DNA from: Variovorax sp. MHTC-1
GTDB taxonomy: Bacteria > Pseudomonadota > Gammaproteobacteria > Burkholderiales > Burkholderiaceae_C
DNA: 64,000 bases
NCBI RefSeq assembly: GCF_003984645.1
Contig: NZ_RWKI01000005.1
Span: forward strand, 62,001 to 126,000
Reading direction: 5' to 3'
The translations under genes and the position numbers were made by a program. The notes beneath the pieces are model-generated. The model was not told where the DNA came from and did not search any database. It worked only from the letters and a program-made list of their open reading frames with translations. Below, in pieces: positions 25,706-33,491 of this stretch (its first letter is position 1; each line of letters begins with the position of its first letter).

Positions 25706-26014
25706 ATGCAGAAGCGGACTACTCAGAGGGGGCGACCGGCTGGTGCGACCACCTTTGAAGTCGCGCCAGCTCGCGCGTTTGGCGCTGTGATTCGCGCGCT
25801 ACGGCTTGAAGATGGAGTAGCGCAAGAAGCCCTGGCTCATCGAGCAGGCATCGAGCGCTCGCATATGGGGAAGATCGAGCGTGGCGAGCATATGCCGACC
25901 CTGGCGTTGATTTTGCGGCTCGCAAGGGCCCTTGGGCGAAGTGCAGGGGAGCTTCTTATGGAGACGGAAGCAAAGCTCGTTGAGAGGCCGCATGCGCCTA
26001 GAGCGGAATACTAG
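25706..26014 (+). CDS. Small XRE-family helix-turn-helix protein
   Basis: A 102-aa protein that is almost entirely one helix-turn-helix domain (residues 24-90). It reads FGAVIRALRLEDGVAQEALA, then ERSHMGKIERGEHMPTLALI and LARALGRSAGELL. The N-terminus is basic (QKRTTQRGRPAGA). It lacks any sensor domain. It is divergent from the XRE-cupin gene. Small proteins of this type occur on mobile elements and in restriction or toxin controllers, and the adjacent IS remnant and low GC support acquisition, but no partner gene is visible. Confidence 0.85.
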   Translation: MQKRTTQRGRPAGATTFEVAPARAFGAVIRALRLEDGVAQEALAHRAGIERSHMGKIERGEHMPTLALILRLARALGRSAGELLMETEAKLVERPHAPRAEY

Positions 26015-26139
26015 TCCGCTGGCCCAACCCCGCAGCAGGTCGCTGTCGTCGAGGTCGTTGCACTAGCCTAGCCAGGGCGTGATCGGCCTGTGTGAGAGGC
26101 TTCACACTAGGCGCAGCGTACAAATCAAAGGCCCGAGTG

Positions 26140-26172
26140 CCCTCACCCCAACCCTCTCCCAAGGGGAGCGGG
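26140..26172. repeat. Probable dispersed C-rich intergenic repeat
   Basis: CCCTCACCCCAACCCTCTCC is followed by CAAGGGGAGCGGGAG. This closely resembles a repeat found between genes in many Proteobacteria, with a short imperfect hairpin (CTCCC/GGGAG). It lies just downstream of the ABC binding-protein stop at 26178. Only one copy is visible here, so the assignment rests on recall of the sequence type. Confidence 0.5.
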
Positions 26173-26177
26173 AGCCA

Positions 26178-27302
26178 TCAGGTCCGAATTCGCCCATCCC
26201 CCGTAATCATCGACAGCTCGACGAACTTCGACGCCACGTGGTTGCGCGGCGAGAAGGACACCTCGAAGCCGCCGAACTGCTGCCGGTCGATGGATTCCAG
26301 CCCCGCGATCAGGCCTTCGCGCGTGACCTTGCCCGGTGCGCGGCGCAGGCCTTCGGTCAGCACCTTGGCGGCCAGATAGCCTTCCATGCTGGAGAAGTTG
26401 GCCTTGGTGGTGCCGCCGCTCTTCTTTACCGCGTCGTTGAACTCGCGCGTGATGCCGTTCGCGGCGTAGTAGGGCGAGGGCACGACCTGGGTGACGACGA
26501 CGCCGGCGCCGTCCTTGCCCAGTTCGTCGGCCAGCGCCTGCGTGCCGACGAAGGACACGTTGTAGAAGGTGCCGCCATAGCCCGCCTTGCGCGCCTCGCG
26601 GATGAAGGCGGCGCAGGACTTGTAGGCGCTGACCTGGACCACGGCGTCAGGCTTCGCGGCCACGATGGTCCTGACCGCCGCCGCGACGTCGACCGAGTTG
26701 CGCTCGACCGTCGCGAGCGCTGCCGGCTTCAGGTCCAGCTGCGACAGCGCGAGCGTCGTGCCGTCGAGACCGGCCTTGCCATAGGCGTCGTTCTGATAGA
26801 ACACCGCGATCTTCTTCAGGCCCAGGTGGGTGAGCTGCTTCACGATCAGCGCGGTCTCGTCGTTGTACGAGGCGCGCAGGTGGAACACGTTTCTGTGGAA
26901 GGGCTCGCGCAGCGCCATCGCACCGGTGAAGGGCGCAATGAACGGGATCTTTGCCCCCACGGCCAGCGGCAGGGCCGCCAGGCTGGTAGGCGTGCCGATG
27001 TAGCCGAAGAGCGCGAAGGCCTCCTCGTCGATCAGCTTCCTGGTGTTGGCGGCGCAGCGGTCGGGCTCGTAGCCGTCGTCGAGGAACTTGATCTGCACGT
27101 CGCGATGGCCCGGCATCGCGTTGTACTGGTCCAGGTACAGCTTGGCGCCTTGGTAGAACTGGATGCCCAGTTGCGCCGCCGGCCCCGAGAAGGGCGCCGA
27201 CTGCCCGAGCACGATCGGCGTTTCGCCCTGTGCCCGCGCGATATGAAAGCCGCCGAGCGCTGCAGCGCCCGCCGCGACCGAAAAATGCCTGCGATTGATC
27301 AT
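26178..27302 (-). CDS. Branched-chain amino-acid-type ABC transporter substrate-binding protein
   Basis: Periplasmic receptor (374 aa) of the LivJ/type I periplasmic-binding fold. The leader is INRRHFSVAAGAAALGGFHIARA, with an RR pair and hydrophobic core suggesting Tat or Sec export. The mature domain begins TPIVLGQSAPFSGPAAQLGI and includes FIAPFTGAMALREPF and KKIAVFYQNDAYGKAGLDGT, standard strands of this family. No permease or ATPase gene is adjacent, so it is an orphan receptor of the kind abundant in Burkholderiales. The ligand is unknown and need not be an amino acid. Confidence 0.92.
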   Translation of the reverse strand: MINRRHFSVAAGAAALGGFHIARAQGETPIVLGQSAPFSGPAAQLGIQFYQGAKLYLDQYNAMPGHRDVQIKFLDDGYEPDRCAANTRKLIDEEAFALFGYIGTPTSLAALPLAVGAKIPFIAPFTGAMALREPFHRNVFHLRASYNDETALIVKQLTHLGLKKIAVFYQNDAYGKAGLDGTTLALSQLDLKPAALATVERNSVDVAAAVRTIVAAKPDAVVQVSAYKSCAAFIREARKAGYGGTFYNVSFVGTQALADELGKDGAGVVVTQVVPSPYYAANGITREFNDAVKKSGGTTKANFSSMEGYLAAKVLTEGLRRAPGKVTREGLIAGLESIDRQQFGGFEVSFSPRNHVASKFVELSMITGDGRIRT

Positions 27303-27373
27303 CGTGAAAACCCCTCAGCGCATCCTCGGCGCACAACTTAGACTCGACCGGATACTCGTTGCCCCCGCCCACC

Positions 27374-29401
27374 ATGACTTCTTCGATCCAGGTGCTCGGC
27401 GCCTGTCCACACGACTGCCCCGACACCTGCGCGCTCTTGACCACCGTTCAGGATGGCGTGGCCGTCAAGCTGCAAGGCAACCCCATGCATCCGCACACCG
27501 CCGGCGTGCTCTGCACCAAGGTCTCGCGCTACATCGAACGCAACGACCATGCCGAGCGTCTTGTCCAGCCCTTGAAGCGCATGGGCCCCAAGGGCAGCGG
27601 GCGCTTCGAAGCGGTGACATGGGATGCAGCCCTCGACGACATCGCCGCGCGCTTGAGCGAGTGCAAACGTAACAATCCGGAAACGATTGTGCCTTACAGC
27701 TACGCCGGAACGATGGGTTTAGTGCAGGGCGAATCGATGGACCGTCGTTTTTTTCACAAGCTCGGGGCATCGCTGCTCGACCGCACGATCTGCTCGACCG
27801 CCGGTGGTGAAGCCTTAAGTTTTACTTTGGGCGGCAAGGTCGGCATGCGGATCGAGTTTTTTGCCGAGGCGAAGCTGATCCTGATCTGGGGCAGCAACTC
27901 GATCGCGAGCAACCTGCATTTCTGGCGCCATGCGCAGGCCGCCAAGCGCGCCGGCGCGCGGCTGGTATGCATCGATCCGCGCAAGACCGAGACCGCCGAC
28001 AAGTGCGACGAGCACATCGCGCTCCTGCCGGGCACCGACGCAGCGCTGGCCTTGGCGCTGATGCACGAGCTGATCGAGAACGACTGGCTGGACCACCACT
28101 ACATCGCGCAGCACACGCTCGGCTGGGAGCAGCTTCGCGAGCGCGCCCTGCAATGGCCGCCGGCTCGCGCGGCCGAGGTCTGCGGCGTGCCCGAGGCGCA
28201 GATCGTGGCGCTCGCGCGCGCCTACGGAACGACGAAGCCGGCCGCGATCCGCCTCAACTACGGCATGCAGCGCGTGCGCGGCGGCGGCAATGCGGCACGC
28301 GCGATCGCCTGCCTGCCCGCGCTGGTCGGCGCCTGGCGCGACCGGGCCGGCGGCCTGCTGCTGAGCAGCTCGGGCCTGTTCCCGGTGGACCGCGCCGCGC
28401 TGCAGCGGCCCGATCTGCTGGCCGGGCGGCGCCCGCGCACCATCAACATGAGCACGATCGGCGACGCGCTGCTCGATACCGCGAATCCGATCCACGCGCT
28501 GGTGGTCTACAACAGCAACCCGGTCGCGGTCGCGCCGGAGTCGGGCAAAGTGGTGGCCGGCTTTGCGCGCGAGGACCTGTTCACCGTGGTGCTCGAGCAG
28601 TTCCAGACCGACACCGCCGACTACGCCGACTACGTGCTGCCGGCCACCACGCAGCTCGAGCACTGGGACATCCACACGAGCTACGGCCACACCGACGTGT
28701 TGCTCAACCGGCCCGCCGTGTCGCCGCGCGGTGAAGCACGCAGCAACACCTGGGTGTTTCGCGAACTCGCGCGGCGCATGGGCTTCGACGAGCCCTGCTT
28801 CTCGGACGATGACGAGACGCTGTGCCGCAGCGCCTTCAGGCCCGGCGCGATCGACTTCGAGCAGCTGCAGGCGCAGGGCTTCACCAGCCTCGCGCTGCCC
28901 GATGCGCCCTTCGCCGCGGGCGGGTTCCCCACGCCCTCGGGCCGCTGCGAGTTCTTCAGCGAAGGTCTGGCCGCAACGGGCCAGGACGGCTTGCCCGGCC
29001 ATGTGCCGAACTACGAACCGGCCGGCAGCTCGAAGGCGTTTCCGCTCGCGATGATCTCGCCGCCGGCGCGCAACTTCCTCAATTCCAGCTTCGTCAACGT
29101 CAAGAGCCTGCGTGCGATCGAGGGCGAGCCGCTGCTCGAGATCCATGAAGCCGATGCGGCCGCGCGCGGCATCGTCGACGGCGCCACGGTGCGCGTGTTC
29201 AACCAGCGCGGCGAGCATCGCTGCCGCGCCGAGGTCTCGCGCCGGGCCCGGCCCGGCGTGGTGCACGGCCTCGGCATCTGGTGGCGCAAGCTCGGCCTGG
29301 ACGGCACCAACGTCAACCAGCTCACGAGCCAGCGGTTGACCGACATCGGCCGCGGCCCCACCTTCTACGACTGCCTGGTCGAGGTGGCCCTCGATGCCTG
29401 A
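27374..29401 (+). CDS. Molybdopterin-dependent oxidoreductase (formate dehydrogenase/DMSO reductase family)
   Basis: A 675-aa molybdenum enzyme. An N-terminal iron-sulfur motif is present as C11-x3-C15-x3-C19-x27-C47 (ACPHDCPDTCALL, GVLCTK). Molybdopterin-binding stretches follow (YSYAGTMGLVQGESMDRRFF; LIWGSNSIASNLHFWRHAQA; VVYNSNPVAVAPE), and a C-terminal dinucleotide-binding beta barrel (GATVRVFNQRGEHRCRAEVS) completes it. No twin-arginine leader is present, so it is cytoplasmic. It belongs to the biotin-sulfoxide reductase/assimilatory-type group. ATG 27374 is chosen over TTG 27359 because the conserved region starts there. Redox partners are not encoded nearby and the substrate is unknown. 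Confidence 0.9.
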   Translation: MTSSIQVLGACPHDCPDTCALLTTVQDGVAVKLQGNPMHPHTAGVLCTKVSRYIERNDHAERLVQPLKRMGPKGSGRFEAVTWDAALDDIAARLSECKRNNPETIVPYSYAGTMGLVQGESMDRRFFHKLGASLLDRTICSTAGGEALSFTLGGKVGMRIEFFAEAKLILIWGSNSIASNLHFWRHAQAAKRAGARLVCIDPRKTETADKCDEHIALLPGTDAALALALMHELIENDWLDHHYIAQHTLGWEQLRERALQWPPARAAEVCGVPEAQIVALARAYGTTKPAAIRLNYGMQRVRGGGNAARAIACLPALVGAWRDRAGGLLLSSSGLFPVDRAALQRPDLLAGRRPRTINMSTIGDALLDTANPIHALVVYNSNPVAVAPESGKVVAGFAREDLFTVVLEQFQTDTADYADYVLPATTQLEHWDIHTSYGHTDVLLNRPAVSPRGEARSNTWVFRELARRMGFDEPCFSDDDETLCRSAFRPGAIDFEQLQAQGFTSLALPDAPFAAGGFPTPSGRCEFFSEGLAATGQDGLPGHVPNYEPAGSSKAFPLAMISPPARNFLNSSFVNVKSLRAIEGEPLLEIHEADAAARGIVDGATVRVFNQRGEHRCRAEVSRRARPGVVHGLGIWWRKLGLDGTNVNQLTSQRLTDIGRGPTFYDCLVEVALDA

Positions 29402-29410
29402 AAGGCGCGC

Positions 29411-30547
29411 GTGAGCAGGAGGCGCGCGGTCTTCGCGGCGGCAGCCTTGCTGTGCCTGGCCGGCTGCGCCGACCTTGGCTATTACTGGCAGTCGGCCAGC
29501 GGCCATCTGGGCCTGATGCGCGCGGCGCGGCCGGTGCCCGAATGGCTGCAGGATCCGGCCGCGTCCGAAGCGCTCAAGGCCAAGCTGGAACTCGCGCAGC
29601 GAATCCGTCGCTTCGCCTCCTCCGAACTCGGCCTGCCCGACAACCCGAGCTACAAGGCGTATTCCGATCTGCGTCGCCCGGCCGCGGTCTGGAACGTGGT
29701 GGCCGCGCCGCCGTACTCGCTCACGCTCAAGACCTGGTGCTTCCCGGTCGCGGGCTGCGTCGGCTATCGCGGCTACTACAACGACGCCGATGCCAGGGTC
29801 GAGGCGGAGGCCCAGCGCGCGCTGGGCCTGGAGGCGGCGGTTTATCCGGTGCCGGCCTATTCCACGCTCGGCTGGATGAACTGGGCCGGCGGCGACCCGC
29901 TGCTGTCCACCTTCATCGGCTACCCCGAAGGCGAGCTGGCGCGCATCGTGATCCACGAGCTGGCGCACCAGGTGCTCTATGTGCCGGACGACACCATGTT
30001 CAACGAGTCCTTCGCGACCGCGGTGGAGCGCATCGGCGGTGCGCGCTGGCTGCAGACCCAGGCCGGCGAGGCCGCGCGGCTCGAGTATGCGCAGTTCGAT
30101 GGCCAGCGCCAGCAGTTCCGCGGCCTCGCGGCGCAAACGCGCCGCACGCTCGCGGGCATCTATGCCTCGAAGGAGGCGCAGGCCGGAGATTGGGCGGCGG
30201 TCGATGCGATGAAGCAGGCGGCCATGGACGACTTCCGCCAGCGCTACGCCGTGCTGCGTGCAGGCTGGACCGGCCCGCGCCAGGGCGCCTACGACGCCTG
30301 GGTGGCGCGCGCCAACAACGCGATGTTCGGTGCGCAGGCCGCCTACGACGAACTGGTGCCGGCCTTCGAAGCGCTGTTCGAGCACGAAGGCCGCGACTGG
30401 CCGCGCTTCTACGCCGCGGTCAAGCGCTTCGCCGCGCTGCCCAAGGCCGGGCGCGCGCAGGCGCTGAAATCCGCTGCCGTCCCCGCCACGGCGGATACGC
30501 ATACCCCACAACCCCGCAACCACGACAAGGGAGGCCGCGGTGCCTGA
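29411..30547 (+). CDS. Lipoprotein zinc metalloprotease, putative aminopeptidase family
   Basis: A 378-aa envelope protein. The leader RRRAVFAAAALLCLAGCADL contains a lipobox (LAGC), so the mature protein should be lipidated at the Cys. A zinc protease motif VIHELAHQVLY (HExxH) near residue 181, followed by FNESFATAVE supplying a further Glu, matches the putative aminopeptidase family (formerly DUF2265). The start is GTG 29411, nine bases after the preceding stop. Its end overlaps the PHA-granule regulator start by eight bases. The natural substrate is unknown. Confidence 0.88.
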   Translation: MSRRRAVFAAAALLCLAGCADLGYYWQSASGHLGLMRAARPVPEWLQDPAASEALKAKLELAQRIRRFASSELGLPDNPSYKAYSDLRRPAAVWNVVAAPPYSLTLKTWCFPVAGCVGYRGYYNDADARVEAEAQRALGLEAAVYPVPAYSTLGWMNWAGGDPLLSTFIGYPEGELARIVIHELAHQVLYVPDDTMFNESFATAVERIGGARWLQTQAGEAARLEYAQFDGQRQQFRGLAAQTRRTLAGIYASKEAQAGDWAAVDAMKQAAMDDFRQRYAVLRAGWTGPRQGAYDAWVARANNAMFGAQAAYDELVPAFEALFEHEGRDWPRFYAAVKRFAALPKAGRAQALKSAAVPATADTHTPQPRNHDKGGRGA

Positions 30548-30872
30548 TATCCACATCGAACGCAGCCACACGCTGGGCATCGAGGCCGCACGCGCGGTGG
30601 CGCGCCAGTGGATGAAGAAGGTCGAGCGGGACTACGGCCTCGCCTGCAGCTACGAGGAAGGCGCGCGCCGCGACGTCGCCCAGTTCACGCGGCCCGGCAT
30701 CGACGGCAGCGTCGAAGTCACCGCCGACAGCTTCAGGCTGCGTGCGACGCTAGGCCTTCTGTACGCCAGCTTCAGCGATCAGATCGAGCAGCGGCTGCAG
30801 CGCAACCTCGACGAGCTGCTGGGCGCGAGCGAGGCGGACGACGACGCCTACAACGACAAGGATTGGCTGTAG
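30540..30872 (+). CDS. Polyhydroxyalkanoic acid system family protein
   Basis: A 110-aa protein of the family described as a putative polyhydroxyalkanoic acid system protein. It begins IHIERSHTLGIEAARAVARQ and contains a central VEVTADSFRLRATLGLLYA segment, then ends in an acidic tail (EADDDAYNDKDWL). It probably binds PHA granules or their regulators, a family-level inference supported by a phasin gene 2 kb downstream. The start is GTG 30540, inside the lipoprotein gene end. A T-run at 30884-30891 follows the stop but has only a weak stem. Confidence 0.85.
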   Translation: MPDIHIERSHTLGIEAARAVARQWMKKVERDYGLACSYEEGARRDVAQFTRPGIDGSVEVTADSFRLRATLGLLYASFSDQIEQRLQRNLDELLGASEADDDAYNDKDWL

Positions 30873-30890
30873 GCGCGGGCGCGTTTTTTT

Positions 30891-31145
30891 TCAGCGCAGC
30901 GACTCGATCAGGACGATGTATTTCTGCTTGGCCTCGTCGGCGCCCAGGCCCTTCTGGGCCGTCCAGGCATCCCACTTGGCGCGCGCGACGATGTCGCTGA
31001 AGCTGGGTTTCTTCTCGGTGTTGTCGCCCTGGGTCGCCTGCTTGAAGAGGCCGTAGATCTTGAGCAGCGTCGGGTTGTCCGGACGCTCGGCGAGCAGTTT
31101 GGAATTGGCTTGGGCAGCTTCGAACAGGGCGTTCAGATCGGACAT
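30891..31145 (-). CDS. Acyl-CoA-binding protein
   Basis: Small cytosolic four-helix carrier of fatty acyl-CoA (84 aa). The ACBP signature is intact: LKIYGLFKQATQGDNTEKKP, followed by AKWDAWTAQKGLGADEAKQK and YIVLIESL. The Tyr/Lys residues that contact the CoA phosphate are present. Bacterial ACBPs are uncommon outside Burkholderiales and a few other groups. It converges with the PHA-system gene with 18 bases between stops. A role in acyl-CoA pools for PHA or lipid metabolism fits the neighbours. Confidence 0.92.
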   Translation of the reverse strand: MSDLNALFEAAQANSKLLAERPDNPTLLKIYGLFKQATQGDNTEKKPSFSDIVARAKWDAWTAQKGLGADEAKQKYIVLIESLR

Positions 31146-31204
31146 GGCGGCGGGCAGGTTGCAACAAAGACGCGCATCTTAAGTGACGCTGTCGTTGATA
31201 AAGA

Positions 31205-32035
31205 TCAGTCGGAGAGCCCCGCGCGCGCCAGTTCCACGTCGAGCCGTTCGCGCGCATCGGCCGGCTCCAGGGCGGCCGCTTTCTCGTAGAGCCGCGTGGC
31301 TTCGGCCATGCGCGCATCGCCCTCCAGCATCAGAAGACCGCGGGCGTATTCCATCAGCGCGCTGGCCGAGTGGGGGTTGAGCCGCAGGCCGCGCTCGAAC
31401 AGCTCGATCGCGGTTTCGGCGCGCACCCCGTAGGTCATGCGTCCCACCAGCATCCCGACCTTGTCGATGACTTCGGAATGGAAAGCGGCGAGCGCGATAT
31501 GCGCATCGGCATGGTGCGGCTGCAGCTCGATCACGCGCTCGAGCGCGCCCTTGACCTTGCTGCCCAGCCCCTGCGCCAGCGCACGTGCCACGCTGATGCC
31601 CTGGCTATAGCGCCCCAGCGCATAGGCTTGCCAGTACAGCGCCTGGCAGTTGTCGGGCTCGATCGCGACCTGAGCGGTGGCGCGCTCGACCACCTGCCTG
31701 AACAGGGCTTGCCGCACGGCTTCGCGCGGTTCCAGGTAGTTGGCATAGATGGCGGTGGCCTGGTTGGCGAGCGCCAGGCCCTCGCGGCCGTGCCGCAGGC
31801 CCACGGCGGCGGCTCGCTCGAACGCGCCGCTGTGGTACAGCGCCCAGCCCTCGGCCAGCGGTCCGGGCACCGGCGGCTGCAGGCCCTGGCCGGCATGCAG
31901 CCGCGGCCAGCGGCTGAGCAGGTTGGCCGTGTCGAAGGAGGGCGCGTCGCTGTAGGGCAAAAGTATCCATGGCTCCGTCGCAGGCACCGCGCCGGTCGAC
32001 AACAGCGAAAGGGGTTGGATGTCGTGGTGGGGCAT
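31205..32035 (-). CDS. TPR-repeat protein
   Basis: A 276-aa cytoplasmic protein built from tetratricopeptide-like helices. Recognisable units include AEGWALYHSGAFERAAAVGL, ANYLEPREAVRQALFRQVVE, NCQALYWQAYALGRYSQGIS, AETAIELFERGLRLNPHSAS and EATRLYEKAAALEPADARER. No enzyme domain or signal peptide is visible. It follows the TetR gene by 18 bases on the same strand and probably shares its transcript. The function is unknown; a scaffold for protein contacts is the family default. Confidence 0.85.
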   Translation of the reverse strand: MPHHDIQPLSLLSTGAVPATEPWILLPYSDAPSFDTANLLSRWPRLHAGQGLQPPVPGPLAEGWALYHSGAFERAAAVGLRHGREGLALANQATAIYANYLEPREAVRQALFRQVVERATAQVAIEPDNCQALYWQAYALGRYSQGISVARALAQGLGSKVKGALERVIELQPHHADAHIALAAFHSEVIDKVGMLVGRMTYGVRAETAIELFERGLRLNPHSASALMEYARGLLMLEGDARMAEATRLYEKAAALEPADARERLDVELARAGLSD

Positions 32036-32053
32036 GCGATGGAAGGATGGAAT

Positions 32054-32728
32054 TCAGACCGTTGCCGTTTGATCTTCGCCCGTGTAGGCGCTGCTCAGTG
32101 TCAGCAAATGCCGCCGTTGTTCCGTCGCCAGGTAGGGTGCCAGCAGATGCAGCGTGTGGTGGGCGCCGCGCAGCAGAGCGCCCTGGGCGTGCGCCGGCTC
32201 CAGCGCTTCGCGCGGATTGCGCACGTACTCGTAGCTGAGCCAGTAGGTCAGCACCACCACCATGCTCTGCGCCAGCGGGTCGACCTCGCGCATGTCGATG
32301 TCGAGGTGGCCGGCGCGGCTCATGCCGGCGAGCAGGGTGCGGATGGCGCGCGCCTTGTTCTTCAGGACCAGTTGGAACTGCGTTTCCAGGTGCCGGTTCT
32401 TGCTCAGCAGATCGTTGAGGTCGCGGTAGAGAAAGCGGTAGCGCCAGATCAGCTCGAACAGGCTGTGCATGAAGAACCAGGCGTCCTCGACGTCGTGCAC
32501 GCCCTCGCTGGCGTGCAGCAGCTCGTTGAGCTCGGTCTCGTAGCCCTCGTAGAGCCGGTTGATCAGCTCGTCCTTGGCGGGGTAGTGGTAGTAGAGATTG
32601 CCGGGGCTGATGTTGAGCTCGCCAGCCACCAGCGTGGTCGAGACGTTCGGCTCCCCGAAGCGGTTGAACAGGTCAAGCGCGGCTTCGAGGATGCGTTGTG
32701 CAGTGCGGCGTGGCGCCTTCTTGGCCAT
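32054..32728 (-). CDS. TetR-family transcriptional regulator
   Basis: A 224-aa dimeric regulator. Residues 8-58 form the TetR helix-turn-helix (RRTAQRILEAALDLFNRFGE, VAGELNISPGNLYYHYPAKD). The C-terminal ligand and dimerisation domain is all-helical and rich in aromatic residues (FELIWRYRFLYRDLNDLLSK). Related TetR proteins with this C-terminal region sit beside phasin and PHA genes in Burkholderiales. Here it lies between a TPR gene and the phasin gene, all on the minus strand, so PHA-linked control is a reasonable inference but its operator is not evident. Confidence 0.92.
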   Translation of the reverse strand: MAKKAPRRTAQRILEAALDLFNRFGEPNVSTTLVAGELNISPGNLYYHYPAKDELINRLYEGYETELNELLHASEGVHDVEDAWFFMHSLFELIWRYRFLYRDLNDLLSKNRHLETQFQLVLKNKARAIRTLLAGMSRAGHLDIDMREVDPLAQSMVVVLTYWLSYEYVRNPREALEPAHAQGALLRGAHHTLHLLAPYLATEQRRHLLTLSSAYTGEDQTATV

Positions 32729-32809
32729 GTCGTAGCCCCGGTTTTTTTGTCTCCCGGGACCACTCTAGCGCAAGTCCGTGCCGGCCGGGGTGGGTGTTCT
32801 TCCTGTCTC

Positions 32810-33298
32810 TTAGGCCCCGCTGCCGGGCTTATGCCGCCGTGACGGCTTCGCGGCCTCAGGCGGCGTGCGCGCGGCGGTCTTGCGCGCCGCGCGCGGCGCG
32901 TTCTTGCGTTTCAACTCAGCCTCGAGCGCCTCGATCCGCGCCTGCAGCGCGGCCACTTCCTGGGCCGACGGCATGCCGAGCTTTTCGAGGGCGCGCGCCA
33001 CTCGGTCCTCGAAGATGTTCTCCAGCTTGCCCCAGCCGCCCGCGGCCTTGGTGCCGAACTCGCTCGCGAAGCCCGTCATCCGGGCCTGCGCCTGCGCCAG
33101 CGTCTCCTCGGCGGCTTGCTGCGTCTTCTTCTGCACGCCCACGCCGTCCTTGACCAGCGCTTCGAAGGCCTTGCTGCCTTCCTGCTGCATCTTGGCGAAG
33201 GCGCCCAGGCCGGCTAGCCAGATTTGCTGGGCGGAGTCTTTGATGCGGTCGGACTTATCTGCTGCGGCCTCGTCGGTTTTGTGTGTGGGCTTTTCCAT
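32810..33298 (-). CDS. Phasin-type PHA granule protein (PhaF/PhaI family)
   Basis: A 162-aa granule-surface protein. The phasin domain spans about residues 15-125, with the signature QQIWLAGLGAFAKMQQEGSK followed by FEALVKDGVGVQKKTQQAAE. A leucine-heptad stretch follows (EVAALQARIEALEAELKRK), then a short Lys/Ala/Pro-rich tail reminiscent of the nucleoid-binding tail of PhaF. The Shine-Dalgarno is a perfect AGGAGG about eight bases before the ATG, predicting strong translation. No PHA synthase gene is in the window. Confidence 0.9.
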   Translation of the reverse strand: MEKPTHKTDEAAADKSDRIKDSAQQIWLAGLGAFAKMQQEGSKAFEALVKDGVGVQKKTQQAAEETLAQAQARMTGFASEFGTKAAGGWGKLENIFEDRVARALEKLGMPSAQEVAALQARIEALEAELKRKNAPRAARKTAARTPPEAAKPSRRHKPGSGA

Positions 33299-33491
33299 GG
33301 ATGGACCTCCTTATGGTCGGTTCGACTGTAGGACACAGGTCTTGCGGTTTTTAGAGCCCAGCGCCAATCGGCGCTTCGAGGGATTCAAGGCCTTACCAGG
33401 ACTTAACCGTCTGGTGCGCGACGGTCGTAACATCTAGTAAGGCCGCCTTGGCTAAAGGGTTGAAACCATAGCTCAAAAGTCCTGCCAGAGG
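33299..33491. other. Intergenic boundary between PHA region and polysaccharide locus
   Basis: This 193-base divergent gap separates the phasin gene from the first polysaccharide gene. It is AT-richer than the flanks. It contains a six-pair hairpin AGCGCC-AATC-GGCGCT at 33360-33375 without a T-run, and no recognisable JUMPstart/ops element. It must carry the promoter for the polysaccharide cluster or at least its first gene. Confidence 0.4.

Noticed and set aside
27815..30580. Open frame of about 920 codons on the minus strand
   Set aside because: Antisense to the molybdopterin oxidoreductase and the lipoprotein metalloprotease, both of which have convincing motifs on the plus strand.
30873..30892. 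GC stretch and T-run after the PHA-system gene as an intrinsic terminator
   Set aside because: The possible stem (GCGC/GCGC) is only four pairs, too weak to call with confidence.
33299..33491. JUMPstart/ops element ahead of the polysaccharide genes
   Set aside because: No GGCGGTAG-like core was seen on the plus strand, and the visible hairpin is not in an ops context.
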